A model generated the notes under the pieces. The model was not told the DNA's origin and made no database searches. It saw only the letters and a program-made list of their open reading frames with translations. The translations under genes and the position numbers were made by a program. Below, in pieces: positions 25,019 to 34,468 of a DNA stretch of 64,000 bases. Source of the DNA: Macrostomum hystrix (Eukaryota > Platyhelminthes > Macrostomidae); assembly GCA_950097015.1 (NCBI GenBank), contig CATNEN010000038.1:23263001-23327000 (forward strand). Direction: 5' to 3'. How positions within the stretch are numbered: the stretch's first letter is position 1; the number at the start of each line of letters is the position of its first letter.

Positions 25019-25145
25019 GGGCCTGCGTCGCCATGTTCGTACCGCCACTTTTCTCGCCTCCGCCTCTTTGATCTGGACATTAATAGGCGGGTAAAGCTTG
25101 CGGCTTTAACCGCTTTTAATGTTTGAGCAATCCGCCTCGCTACCT
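25019..25145 (+). repeat. Split direct repeats B1 and A2 of element 1
   Basis: B1 (25019-25080) and A2 (25081-25145) abut, as they would across the junction of a circular replication intermediate. B1 matches B2 at 25414-25479 and A2 matches A1 at 22441-22505. Confidence 0.92.
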
Positions 25146-25413
25146 TCTCTTTACCAGTCACTCTGCTCACCTAGCTGTACATCCTAGTTTGCGCTACCTT
25201 GCGTGTTTTACGTACTGAGCGTGTGCACTATCACCACCACCCCTAATTCCCGGGGCACGTGCCTACCACGTAGTTTTATTTGACAACTCTCTCAGCGTGA
25301 GAGGGTGTCGCTGCTGCTCAATTGTCAAAATTTTTCTTTCTTCTTTTTGCTTTTACCTCCGGTCGTTTTATTTCTTCGTCCAAAAATACACTGCTTAATG
25401 CTTAATCGCTTTA

Positions 25414-25479
25414 GGGCCTGCGTCGCCATGTTCGTACCGCCACTTTTCTCGCCTCCGCCTCTTTGATCTGGACATTAAT
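25414..25479 (+). repeat. Split direct repeat B2 of element 1
   Basis: Matches B1 (GGGCCTGCGTCGCCATGTTC start, GGACATTAAT end) and marks the right end of the element. Between A2 and B2 lies a roughly 270-bp non-coding segment. Confidence 0.9.
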
Positions 25480-26390
25480 CCCTAACAGTGGAGCAATCTC
25501 TTAGCCAGAAGCACCATACTGATTCGGGAAAATTTCTGATAGAATGGCGCAAATTTGAAGAAAATTGGTCGAAAAGTTTTTTTGTAAAACCGATTACATA
25601 CAGACAGATATTTTAATTTTTAGTATATATAAGTATATAGATTGATGGCATAGTTTGAAGATTCTGAGCTCCTATGTTTAAAGGGTTCAGTGTATCCAAT
25701 GGAAGTACAGAATTGGAAAGAATTGACAACTTTGGTGTTGTACATGACGCGAATTGTCTAATTGAGAATCCTGACTTTATCCAATTAGGAAGCGGGGCAG
25801 GTTTTATTCCTGGATGAGGATGATGGCGGTGTTAATTAGGAAGGTTATAAAAACAAAAGAAGAGATTTAATTATACTGTTGCTAACGCAGAGTATAGAAA
25901 ATTGGATATATTTGTACCGTTGAGGTTAATGAGTGGATTTTGTAACACGTTAATTAATCGATCGACTACCAATTTCAGTTAAAGTCACACGGGAGGATCG
26001 AGTTAGAGGTTTATAGGCCTACGCAGGTGCTAATCACAGAGGAATGGAGGCAAAATTATTGAGTGTAGAGTTACGCATGGAAGTCATTGAGCCAAGGACA
26101 GCTTTGAAGGTGGAATATTTGAAAGCTATTGAAACAGATGCTGAGGCTGCATATGCTGCTTATATGTGTAGGGCAGAATGCAATGAGACAAGAACTAGCA
26201 TTCGTATTAAAGAGGGATCATGTAGTAACCCAAAATATGATATAACTACTATGAGAGATGCCAACATGAGATATTCACATGGAGCTGTTAGATCAATAAA
26301 CATCTGAGTCAAAAGTATCAGACTCAATATCCCATGTTTGGTGCGGATGTGTCAGCTCGAGGGATTCTCACTGATAACAGGTCCACTGAT
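25480..26390. other. Intergenic, with an unrecognised 87-codon frame
   Basis: AT-rich, with a stretch at 25500-25640 of the kind left by 3' ends of old transposons. An ATG-started frame at 26044-26307 encodes a basic/acidic 87-residue peptide with no motif I recognise. Coding status is doubtful. Confidence 0.4.
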
Positions 26391-26394
26391 TCGC

Positions 26395-26652
26395 CCTGTC
26401 GCTGCGCTTGCCGCCCACCTCCGCGAGAAACAATTTTTCGAGCCTCCTTAACCACGGCATCTCCGAGCACAGTTTCTCGGGCCACAGTCGGCGCAGAGGA
26501 GAAGCCAGCGCTGCTTTCCAGAGCGGCCTCTCCGTGGACGGCATCCACTGCGATCCACTGGTGACTGGCGGTCTGACTCTGTTCTGCGATATTTCTCCGG
26601 TGGCGCGACCTTTGCGCGTAGGCGCTCCGCTGCGCAGCGGGTCGCTTGCTGA
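26395..26652 (+). pseudogene. Tyrosine recombinase 3' remnant of another Ngaro/DIRS-type element
   Basis: One frame reads SGHSRRRGEASAAFQSGL, matching the catalytic His-x-x-Arg box. After a frameshift near 26560 another frame gives GDWRSDSVLRYFSG with the nucleophile Tyr, then a stop at about 26650. It is more diverged from elements 1 and 2 than they would be from a recent copy. The pyrimidine-rich tract after it (26660-26820) resembles the region downstream of the recombinase ORF in the two better-preserved elements. No RT or split repeats were found with it. Confidence 0.82.
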
Positions 26653-27097
26653 CGCAGCAATTCTGTGCCTTTTTGCCCTCTCTTCTTTCCCTTTCTCCCT
26701 ACATTTTTCGGAGTTGGGATCGCCTTCCTCTCCTCGCTGCTCGCGCTTTCGCTTTCTCTTTCACCTTCTATTCGCCTTTGCCTTTGCTTTGCTACTTTGT
26801 GGGGCTGTAGGTTAATGATTTTTTACTACATTCTGGCCTAGCCTGATAATATGCAATCACAAGGACTCAAAAAAGTACTTCAGCACTTAATGGATTGTTT
26901 GTCACGACTTCAGCAGAAACCGAACCGCCAAGTCCATGCGAAGGCATCACGTGCTCCAGCGATCACCCCATACTTAACAGAGAGTATTTAACACTCGTTC
27001 AGACACGGATATTGTCCTGACGGCCTCACACTCTGCACAAACTTCAAAGCAATAATTCTAAACAGAAAGCTTTCAAACTAAATCACTGTGCTATTCA
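26653..27097. other. Pyrimidine-rich element tail and upstream region of the next gene
   Basis: Bases 26660-26815 are CT-rich and probably belong to the retroelement remnant. Bases 26820-27097 lie upstream of the fibrinogen-related gene. A TATTTAA at about 26985 is a weak TATA candidate only. Confidence 0.35.
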
Positions 27098-29763
27098 ATG
27101 AAATCCTTCAGAGTGCAAGTTGTGGAAACTGCAGCGCTGGCTCTGCTGCTCTGCTCGCTGGCAGCTGGCCAGGTCTCCCAGTGCGCAGCCACAGGCTCAC
27201 CGCAGCTTCGCTTCGTGGCCCAGCTCAATGTGAACGGCTGCGCGCTGTTTGTGCACGATACGGGAGCGAGCGACGGTCCGCACTTTGCGATCGAGCCGGT
27301 CATGTGCGTGACGAAGAGGCCTGAAGTCTCTAGTTACGTCATTCTCCGGCCCACTGGCGAGAGTTACTATAAATCACTTCGTGTCCATGTGCTGCTGATG
27401 GATGATGGAATGCTCGCAGCAGCAAAACGCCAGCTGGAGCACCTGTCACCGAGGTCCGTGAGCTTCCTGAAGTTTCCAAGGATAAAGTATTCTGGAAGTT
27501 TAATGGAAGTAACCATGGAAACCAACGGCACAGTGGAAGCTTTATATGATGGCTTCAACGTCATGTCTGGTATTTGGGGTAACATCGTGCTTCGGAGTCG
27601 GAGTGCCGTCTACGATTTCTCAGAAATAGGCGCCATATTGTAAGTTGCCAGTAATAAGCTCACGCAGCTAGGAATATAATAGAGTTCGATTTGATTTGAA
27701 ATTGGAGCAGATCATTTTCCGCAGATCAGAAATTCAATCAGATCCATCGGTGTTGTTAAACGATCTGATGCTGACCGTACCTATTGGTAAGGATGCTGAA
27801 ACCTGCTATCAACGTAGCTACCGCCCGATGCTGCAGAACCAGACCTTTGATCCCGAAGTGGTGAGAAAGAATTACTACCTCCCGGCATGTCAGGAGATAG
27901 TATTCATCCGCTCAATCAACCTCGCGAACTGCACTGCTCGAGTGCACCAGAAGCGCTGTTTCTGGCAGCTCGAGGGCCACTTCCTCATCGAGCCTCTGCT
28001 GTGCCACAACATCAGCAGCTTGAGCAACGAGTCAGTCATGTATGACTACCTCCGTAGGATGTACTACCTCAAGCTGGATGTAGTGCTGCAAGATGAGGTC
28101 ACTCTAGAAGCTGTGAGGTCTCAGCTGGCTGATCTGTCTCCTCGCTCGGTCACCTTCATGAAACTGTGGAGTGCTCAGAGCATTGTGAGCTCTGAGCACA
28201 ATGTGAGCTCAATCGGTCCGCTGAGGGTGTCGGTAGACTGGAAGACTGCTCAGCTGCTGTTGTTCTGCAGATTCGAGGGACAATGCCATGAGCTGAGGTC
28301 AGTGAAAATAGGTACTCATAATTTGAAAGAACGCTTATAAAAAGTAATATTTCCCTTTTTCTATAAGGTCGGAAATAATTTTCGATCCAGTCAACTTGTT
28401 CCGCCATATTGGGTGGCACGTGACAGCGATAGCGAGTCAGCAGTGCCTTTTCAAGTCGGACGAGCCGCGGTTTCTGGAGCAGACTGGGATGAGACAAACT
28501 GGAACAGTTGGGTGCAAATGTGATGTCAACCGATGCTCAACTGCATTGCAGAAAAAAATTTGTCCCTCGTGGTTTCGCAGAGTGCAGCGGGGTGACCGGA
28601 ACTTTGTCAAGATCATGCAGTGGAGCATCACCGCGAGCGTCAGTTTCAACCGCACCCTTGCTGAGTATGAGGCGGGGTTCGGCGATGAGACAGACTTCTG
28701 GATCGGTGTGTGAATTCGTCCGCTTTTTATTTCCAAATTAAAGAGGAAATTTGTACTTTAAAGTGGAGCTGAGTTCAAAATTAGTCGCAGTGGTAAACTG
28801 AGGTGTTTAGAAGAGAAGAAGAGACAAGAGCATTGGGCTGTTTAATCTCTTGCAAGAACGGGTGGGAGAAGGGTTTTCTGTGGCGAATTGCTGACTGACG
28901 AAGGCAAACAAGCTAGAAGCAGCGCGAGGTTCGACCCCCGTTTTACTGTGTGACCAACCGAAAGCATTGATAGTTCAAAGGGCACCATCAGTCATAGATG
29001 AGGTCATCCTCCTCATTCGGTTTTTTCTTCAAACAGAGTGACTGACCATTGTGGCGAGAATAGCCCTGTCCATTATCTCTTTTTGACGTTGGGGGTGGCA
29101 ACTGGGTGATGAAGATTGGTGAATGCCTTTGGCTTCCTGGAGCACAGGTAACTCGAACATATCTGGAGTGCGCCCTTGTGGGTCCTCATATCTGGGTAGG
29201 TACATATTCAATGGTCTCTCCAGATGTAATGACTTTTGCGTTCTCAGGGGGTTGTACTAGAAAACAAGTTCCATCGAAAACAGTTTTGTTCCAGTTTGTA
29301 ATCTGAAAAACTCTGATTGTAGGAATTTCATCATGAGACAGCCGAATAGAATATCGACGTGAGAAATGCCCGTGTTACCTTAGTTTTCGTTATAGTATAT
29401 TATTTTATAGTCAGATTATTAACAATCAGATAAGTCCCGGTTTCCGCATGCAGTTTCACAGCAAAATCAATGAATCGATTGTCAGCTGAATTTGGCCATT
29501 CGCATCAACGCCTCCAACTTCTGTCCAATCCCGCAGGTTTCTCCGCCACCCACTCGCTGAGCGCAGACGGTGCCACACTCAGATTGGAGATGGAGCTGTT
29601 GAATGGGACTGAGCTGCATGCTGAGTATGCTGGATTCCGGGTGGGAAACGCCAGCACCAAATATAATAATACGTTCGGAGACAAGCTGACAGCTGACAAT
29701 CCATTGCCATTCCAAGTCTCTGTGCAGTCTCTCCAGTCAATGCGGGCTCTGCTAGAGGTGTGA
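27098..29763 (+). CDS. Secreted protein: duplicated novel module plus truncated fibrinogen-like domain
   Basis: Proposed exons: 27098-27639, 27725-28297, 28368-28705, 29537-29763 (559 codons). All junctions have GT-AG ends and compatible phases (2, 2, 1). Exon 1 starts at ATG with a signal peptide (hydrophobic residues about 9-22, ending AAGQ). Exons 1 and 2 carry two related modules: FVAQLNVNGC...HFAIEPVMC...LSPRSVSFLK and FIRSINLANC...HFLIEPLLC...LSPRSVTFMK. I do not recognise this module. Exons 2 and 3 both begin with SEI..DP after a phase-2 intron, as expected from exon duplication. Exons 3-4 resemble the middle of a fibrinogen C-terminal domain: SVSFNRTLAEYEAGFGDETD, FWIG, then LRLEMELLNG, AEYAGFRVG. 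The calcium-site and C-terminal half of that domain is absent, because the frame stops 34 residues after a KYNNTFG motif. It could be a real extracellular lectin-like protein, or a decayed gene; a further exon may be missed. Confidence 0.65.
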
Positions 29764-30643
29764 TCAGCAGCAGCTGAGTAATCGGTCAAGGATGGCGTAA
29801 AATTTAACTTCTCCACTGCAGCCAGTGGCAACTTATTTTCCATTGTGCTGTGACAATATATTTCCTGCCTTATCTGAAACAATAACAGTCAGAATACACA
29901 GGAGGAAATCACTCTATTATCATCTTGCTGAATGCACAATGGAACTATTGGTTAATCAAAATATATATATTCATTAAATTCGGAGTAAATCTATTCAACT
30001 CTATACTCACGCTGCTCATTCATCCGTTTGTTTTAATAAGATCTAAGGCTTTCGAAGACAGGTCGAAACCGAAGTAGCGAAAAATGCATTGAAGTAGCCG
30101 ATTTGTTGTCAGAAAGCCAAATAAAATGAAAACCTGCCTTATTTGAGAGTCCTTCTTTAGCTGTGAGTAGGGAACTCTGCCCTTCTGAAATAAAAGCATG
30201 CTCAGGCCACCTCGAACCCATTAGTCTGAGCATTTAATTGCTAGTCCACCTTGACTGCTCATTAGTACTCGCTAATAATGTCTAGCTAAAAACCGACAAT
30301 GCGCGTGCATCCCTCTACTGTAGGCAGAAAGGAACTCATTCAAGCAAGTCTATCAGAAGGCCAATGCTGCCAATAAACTGATCCAGCTGCCAAAGCGCTG
30401 AGGAAAGCTGGTGATAAGCTACACTTATCCTACTACTCACCACAAACAGTAGTAGTATGATGCCAATGCACTTCTCAGGTCTTTAAGAACGCACAGCTAA
30501 TATAAAAAGCTAAGGCTGAAAATGGATAGCTACACAATATTAGATTTACACACGACTTACAGGTTGTTAGCTACTAATACAATTAGCAAAATTGAGCAAA
30601 ACTATTAATGTCAAATCGATAAAGCACAGGCTAAAATGTCACT
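29764..30643. other. Intergenic
   Basis: AT-rich sequence with no supported gene. Frames of up to 125 codons on the minus strand across 29505-29882 are shadows of exon 4 of the preceding gene. Confidence 0.5.
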
Positions 30644-30689
30644 AATCAGCAGACAGATGCCACACAGTTGATTGGAAAACTGCACTGAC
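30644..30689. repeat. Dispersed repeat shared with window start
   Basis: About 46 bp closely matching bases 1-46 (CAGACAGATGCCACACAG core). The match stops at GCACTGACGA here versus GCACCGAAAT at the window start, so an element boundary may lie near it. Confidence 0.75.
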
Positions 30690-30759
30690 GAATTCAGACT
30701 TTCAGCCAACGGACTCGCATCTTAGATTAGGAAATATATAGGATAGATAGGACATTATT

Positions 30760-32363
30760 ATGGGAAACCGGAGGCAATTAACCAATTTTCCAAATCTAGT
30801 CTACAATAATACTACTGCCATCATGGACTATGTGAAAGCTAATCTACTAGCTAAATCACCTAGTGATAAAATGAGGCCAGAACCCAGTACCTCTAGAAGG
30901 TTCAAAACCAAAGTGGCCTCTATCACTAGCAACCATACCAACTTTCAACCGCTAAACAACCCAGACCCAAATCAAATAAAATCCGAGGAAACCAATACCG
31001 ATCTCAAAGAACCAATCCGAATAGCAGACGTCACCTGGGAACTAGCCCACTTTAGGTCGGGAGGTGCTCCGGGCCCAAACGGCATTCCCAATATTATACT
31101 CAAAAAAGGTCTCAGCCCCTCGTTGTGCTCACCAAAATCTTAGACAACTGTCTCAAAATAGGCTTCTTCCAAAAAACCTGGAAAAAATCCCACACCACGA
31201 TGCTCTATAAACCAGACAAACCCAGGAAAGACCCGCTTAGCTACAGACCCATCAGACTCACCTCCTGCATATAGGGAAAGTGTTTGAAAAAATACTGAAA
31301 AAGCGGTTGTACAAATTCTTAGAAGAAAATAACACACTTGGACATAAACAATGTGCCTACAGAGAAAAACACTGCTCGCATGACAATTTAGCCAGACTTG
31401 TCCATGACATCATGGTAGGTAAAACCAAAAACAGATCAGCTATCGGAGTTTTCTTTGTTGTGGAAGGAGCTTTTAATAAAATCTGGCATGACGCACTGCG
31501 CTATAGACTCCATAAAATCAAACTACCCACCAGACTAACCAGGAAACTATATGTCAGACCGTGAGATTGCCGTTAGAGTTAACGGTCAACTCAGTGACTA
31601 CTTCACGCCCGAGGCCGGTGTTCCCCAGGGTGGGCTACTCAGCCCAATCCTCTTCCTCATTGTGGTTGCCACAATGGCCAAACTCAAAGACATCAGAGTC
31701 AGAGCCAGTCAATTTGCTGACGACATGTCGATATGGTGCCAGTCCCTGAAAGCTAGCGTAGCTGGTAAACTCATTCAAGAGTTCATTGAAGAATACCAAA
31801 AATGGCTAAGCATATACAAGCAAGTCAATCGAAACAAGAGCAAAGCCATCGACTTCATCCACAAAACCAAAATCTTTGGATTTTGAAACAGCCTCCTCCC
31901 ATCACCTTCAACGGAACCATCATCAACTATCAACCCAACGTCAAAATCCTTGGAGTCACTCTTAATCCTCAACTCACACTCTCAGCTCACTGCTTCAACA
32001 CTATCAAAATCTGCGACGAAAGGGTTCTGCAACTACTCAGAGTTGTTCAACTCACCAAGGCCACCACTAGTTCACTCATCGCAATCTACAGAGCCTGCAT
32101 CGAAAGCATCATCACATATGCCTCACCTAATCTCACTCTACTTAGTAAATATCCATGGATTGCTGCAGGTCATACAAAATCGTGCTCTGTGTCACTGTCA
32201 TGATGCTCCTAAATACTGCAAAGCTGCCTTCCTACAAAAGCTTTTTAATGTCGAACCAATCAAAACCAGAATTGATAATCTAGCCAGTAGGTGGTACGTA
32301 CGGGCTAGTGCTAACAAAATACATGGACTAGACAGCGTCACTGATATCTCGATCACTAGCTAA
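30760..32363 (+). pseudogene. LINE-type (non-LTR) reverse transcriptase, inactivated
   Basis: Fragments in three frames together follow a LINE RT: GAPGPNGIPNIILKK (31060-31110), a thumb/finger region at 31280-31560, GVPQGGLLSPILF (31617-31655) and FADDMSIW (31710-31733), then a C-terminal NPQLTLS/AIYRACIESIITY region. Frame changes occur near 31140-31280, 31555, 31880 and 32150. Motif A is broken: FVVEGAFN stands where two conserved Asp residues belong, so the enzyme is dead even apart from the frameshifts. The AGGVP/FADD style suggests a jockey- or CR1-like clade, but this is not certain. No endonuclease domain is seen upstream. Confidence 0.88.
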
Positions 32364-32436
32364 AAACACTAAGATACCACTGTTCCAACAGCTCAAGAAA
32401 ATAAGCAGATAGGGAACCTACAAGCCCAGACGGTTT

Positions 32437-32750
32437 ATTATGCTGAGTGCGGCATGTGATATGGGATTGTGAGTGCGGCATGTGATATGGGATTGTGAGT
32501 GCGGCATGTGATATGGGATTGTGAGTGCAGCATGTGATATGGGATTGTGAGTGCGGCATGTGATATGGGATTGTGAGTGCAGCATGTGATATGGGATTGT
32601 GAGTGCAGCATGTGATATGGGATTGTGAGTGCAGCATGTGATATGGGATTGTGAGTGCGGCATGTGATATGGGATTGTGAGTGCAGCATGTGATATGGGA
32701 TTGTGAGTGCAGCATGTGATATGGGATTGTGAGTGCAGCATGTGATATGG
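32437..32750. repeat. 26-bp minisatellite, about 12 units
   Basis: Tandem 26-bp units around GCATGTGATATGGGATTGTG, with GTGCGGC/GTGCAGC variants. They generate spurious minus-strand frames of up to 119 codons at 32356-32741. Confidence 0.95.
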
Positions 32751-32757
32751 TTAATTG

Positions 32758-33080
32758 AAATTGAGACTTTATAATGGTTAATGAGTGGATGAGACTTTGA
32801 AATGGTTAATGATTGGATGAGACTTTGAAATGGCTAATGAGTGGATGAGACTTTGAAATGGTTAATGATTGGATGAGACTTTGAAATGGCTAATGAGTCG
32901 ATGAGACTTTGAAATGGCTAATGAGTGGATGAGACTTTGAAATGACTAATGAGTGGATGAGACTTTGAAACTGTTAATGAGTGGATGAGACTTTGAAATT
33001 GGTCATGAGGGGATGTGAATTTGAAGTGGTTAATGATTGGATGAGACTTTGAAGTGGTTAGTGAGTGGATTTTTGAATTT
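32758..33080 (-). repeat. 28-bp minisatellite, about 11 units, inverted relative to 60.0-63.6 kb
   Basis: Units built on GAGACTTTGAAATGGTTAAT plus GAGTGGAT. The reverse complement is the same 28-bp unit that forms the large array at 60050-63594. Units here are more diverged (TTGATTGGA, GGCTAATG and similar variants). Confidence 0.95.
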
Positions 33081-33099
33081 GTGATTTAAATTGAAACGA

Positions 33100-33160
33100 A
33101 ACATCGTTGTGGGAAGCAAACAGGTTAACCGCTCTGCCACCTACCCGTTGAAAGGGGAGC
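33100..33160 (-). mobile_element. Fragment of SINE family 2 head (reverse)
   Basis: On the minus strand it reads GGGTAGGTGGCAGAGCGGTT, the A-box region seen at 46057-46076. Only the head is recognisable. Confidence 0.5.
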
Positions 33161-34468
33161 TTAAGGAAATCGCTGACCCAGTTTCAAAGAGACTTGTTAA
33201 TAATCAGACTCGGAATTTTGGGCCCGAAAGAAACAGTGAGAGCTGGGTGTTGTGGTTCACCTACATGTGCAGGTAGGCCTACAGCTAGGTTGGGTAAGCT
33301 GCGACTCCCCAGGTCCCCAGAGAAGCGCCGCTCTACCCGCGTCTGGAGGAATGACAGAGAGAAACAACAACAGACTCACAGTACCTCGGCTGATGCAACA
33401 GTTAGTAGCCGGTCGGTTTTATTTGCACTAAAATAGACAGTCTCGTAACAGGTGGGCAGACGAGGTTAGCAGGGTCTAATTTCCTGGGCACAACTAGCTA
33501 GGTTGGCACCACAGAACTCCGGGCTTTAGCGACAAAACAAACAGGGGGTGGGGTACGAGAGCGCACAAGGCGGGTGAGATGTACATTCAACAATTAGGGG
33601 TAGGCTGGGCGATCGATACATATGAACTGGGGTGGGGCACGCTAGCCGACTGGCGGGGCAGGGAATGAGAAAGAGATGAAAATGATAGGGCAGAGGTGAG
33701 GGCTGCGTCACAACAAGAGTGTGCATGCCTGACGACTTGCTCATTGCAAAAGTGTGTGCTCTGGACTAAGCGTAGGCATAAAACGAAAGTGTTAGGCAGA
33801 ATGGTACGCAGAGTGGTAGCTAGAATGAAATCTTCATTCTATATCATATACCTCGTGGTATTCTAGCTACCATTTTAGCTACCATTCTACCTACCATTCT
33901 GCCTAACACTCCAGCTACCATTTGGCCGAAAATTCTAGCTGCCATTCTGCTGGTTTTTAACAACTTGACTCCGACGACGTCAGCATGACGATGTTGAAAT
34001 GACGTGACGTGACGAAAAAAAACTTTGCTTTAGTTGGCTTTTGTTTTTCTAGCTACCATCCCGTCGACAATGATGAAGAAACTGATGAATATTAATAGAG
34101 GAGTACAATTACAAGCTACAATAACATGCAACCATTTCACATCATACTTTCACCTATGCCTGAGTATACTATATTTTACATATTTCTAACAAATATAAAC
34201 TTCATTCTATGCAGATGTGCAACTACCTCGTACATTTATCATTAAGCAGAAAATAACTATATTTAGCATCCGAAATTTTCGACAATGTACATTCTTACTT
34301 CACGAAGAAAGGGTTCTACTGAGTGGCAGGCCAGTGTACAGTGGTGCGCACATTTAGTTGCCGTGTTCCATGGCCCCTGTACATTTCAGTTTAGCTGCTA
34401 GTTACAATTGCAAAGAATGTGAGAAGACCGTCCGACCCGAGTAAAGCTCGAGTTAGAAATCTCACAAA
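33161..34468. other. Intergenic region upstream of TRAIP
   Basis: No supported gene. It contains a foldback at 33790-33908 (separate entry) and, at 33970-34010, a cluster of TGACG/ACGTCA half-sites (GACGACGTCAGCATGACGAT) that could be CREB/ATF-type sites about 460 bp before the TRAIP start. That reading is only suggestive. Confidence 0.4.
33790..33908. repeat. Imperfect hairpin / foldback
   Basis: The left arm (33790-33826, GTTAGGCAGAATGGTACGCA and following) pairs with the right arm (33859-33908, containing CTACCATTCTGCCTAAC). The right arm holds an extra internal AGCTACCATTTT duplication. Confidence 0.8.

Larger units (their letters stand above)
22441..25479 (+). mobile_element. Ngaro/DIRS-type retrotransposon 1, 5'-deleted
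   Basis: A 3.04-kb tyrosine-recombinase retroelement. Its termini are split direct repeats in the order A1 (22441-22505), coding region, B1 (25019-25080), A2 (25081-25145), B2 (25414-25479). A1/A2 and B1/B2 pairs look identical by eye. The last bases of B1 run directly into A2 through TAAT, and TAAT also closes B2. This arrangement is characteristic of Ngaro/PAT-type elements and absent from LTR and LINE elements. The Gag gene and the N-terminus of the RT are missing: RT coding starts straight after A1. No DIRS-type methyltransferase is seen. No clear target duplication flanks it, as expected for recombinase-mediated insertion. Confidence 0.93.

Noticed and set aside
26044-26307. 87-codon ATG-started frame as a gene
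   Set aside because: No recognised motif, no homologous neighbour and no intron signals; kept only as a remark in the intergenic entry.
29029-29306. Short frames on both strands in the long intron of the fibrinogen-like gene
   Set aside because: They overlap each other, lack splice-compatible ends and show no fibrinogen-domain residues.
32356-32741. Minus-strand frames of 83-119 codons (SHITCCTHNP repeats)
   Set aside because: Explained by the 26-bp minisatellite; three overlapping phases are open.
33970-34010. CREB/ATF promoter element for TRAIP
   Set aside because: A few TGACG half-sites only, 460 bp from the start; too weak to annotate as a feature.
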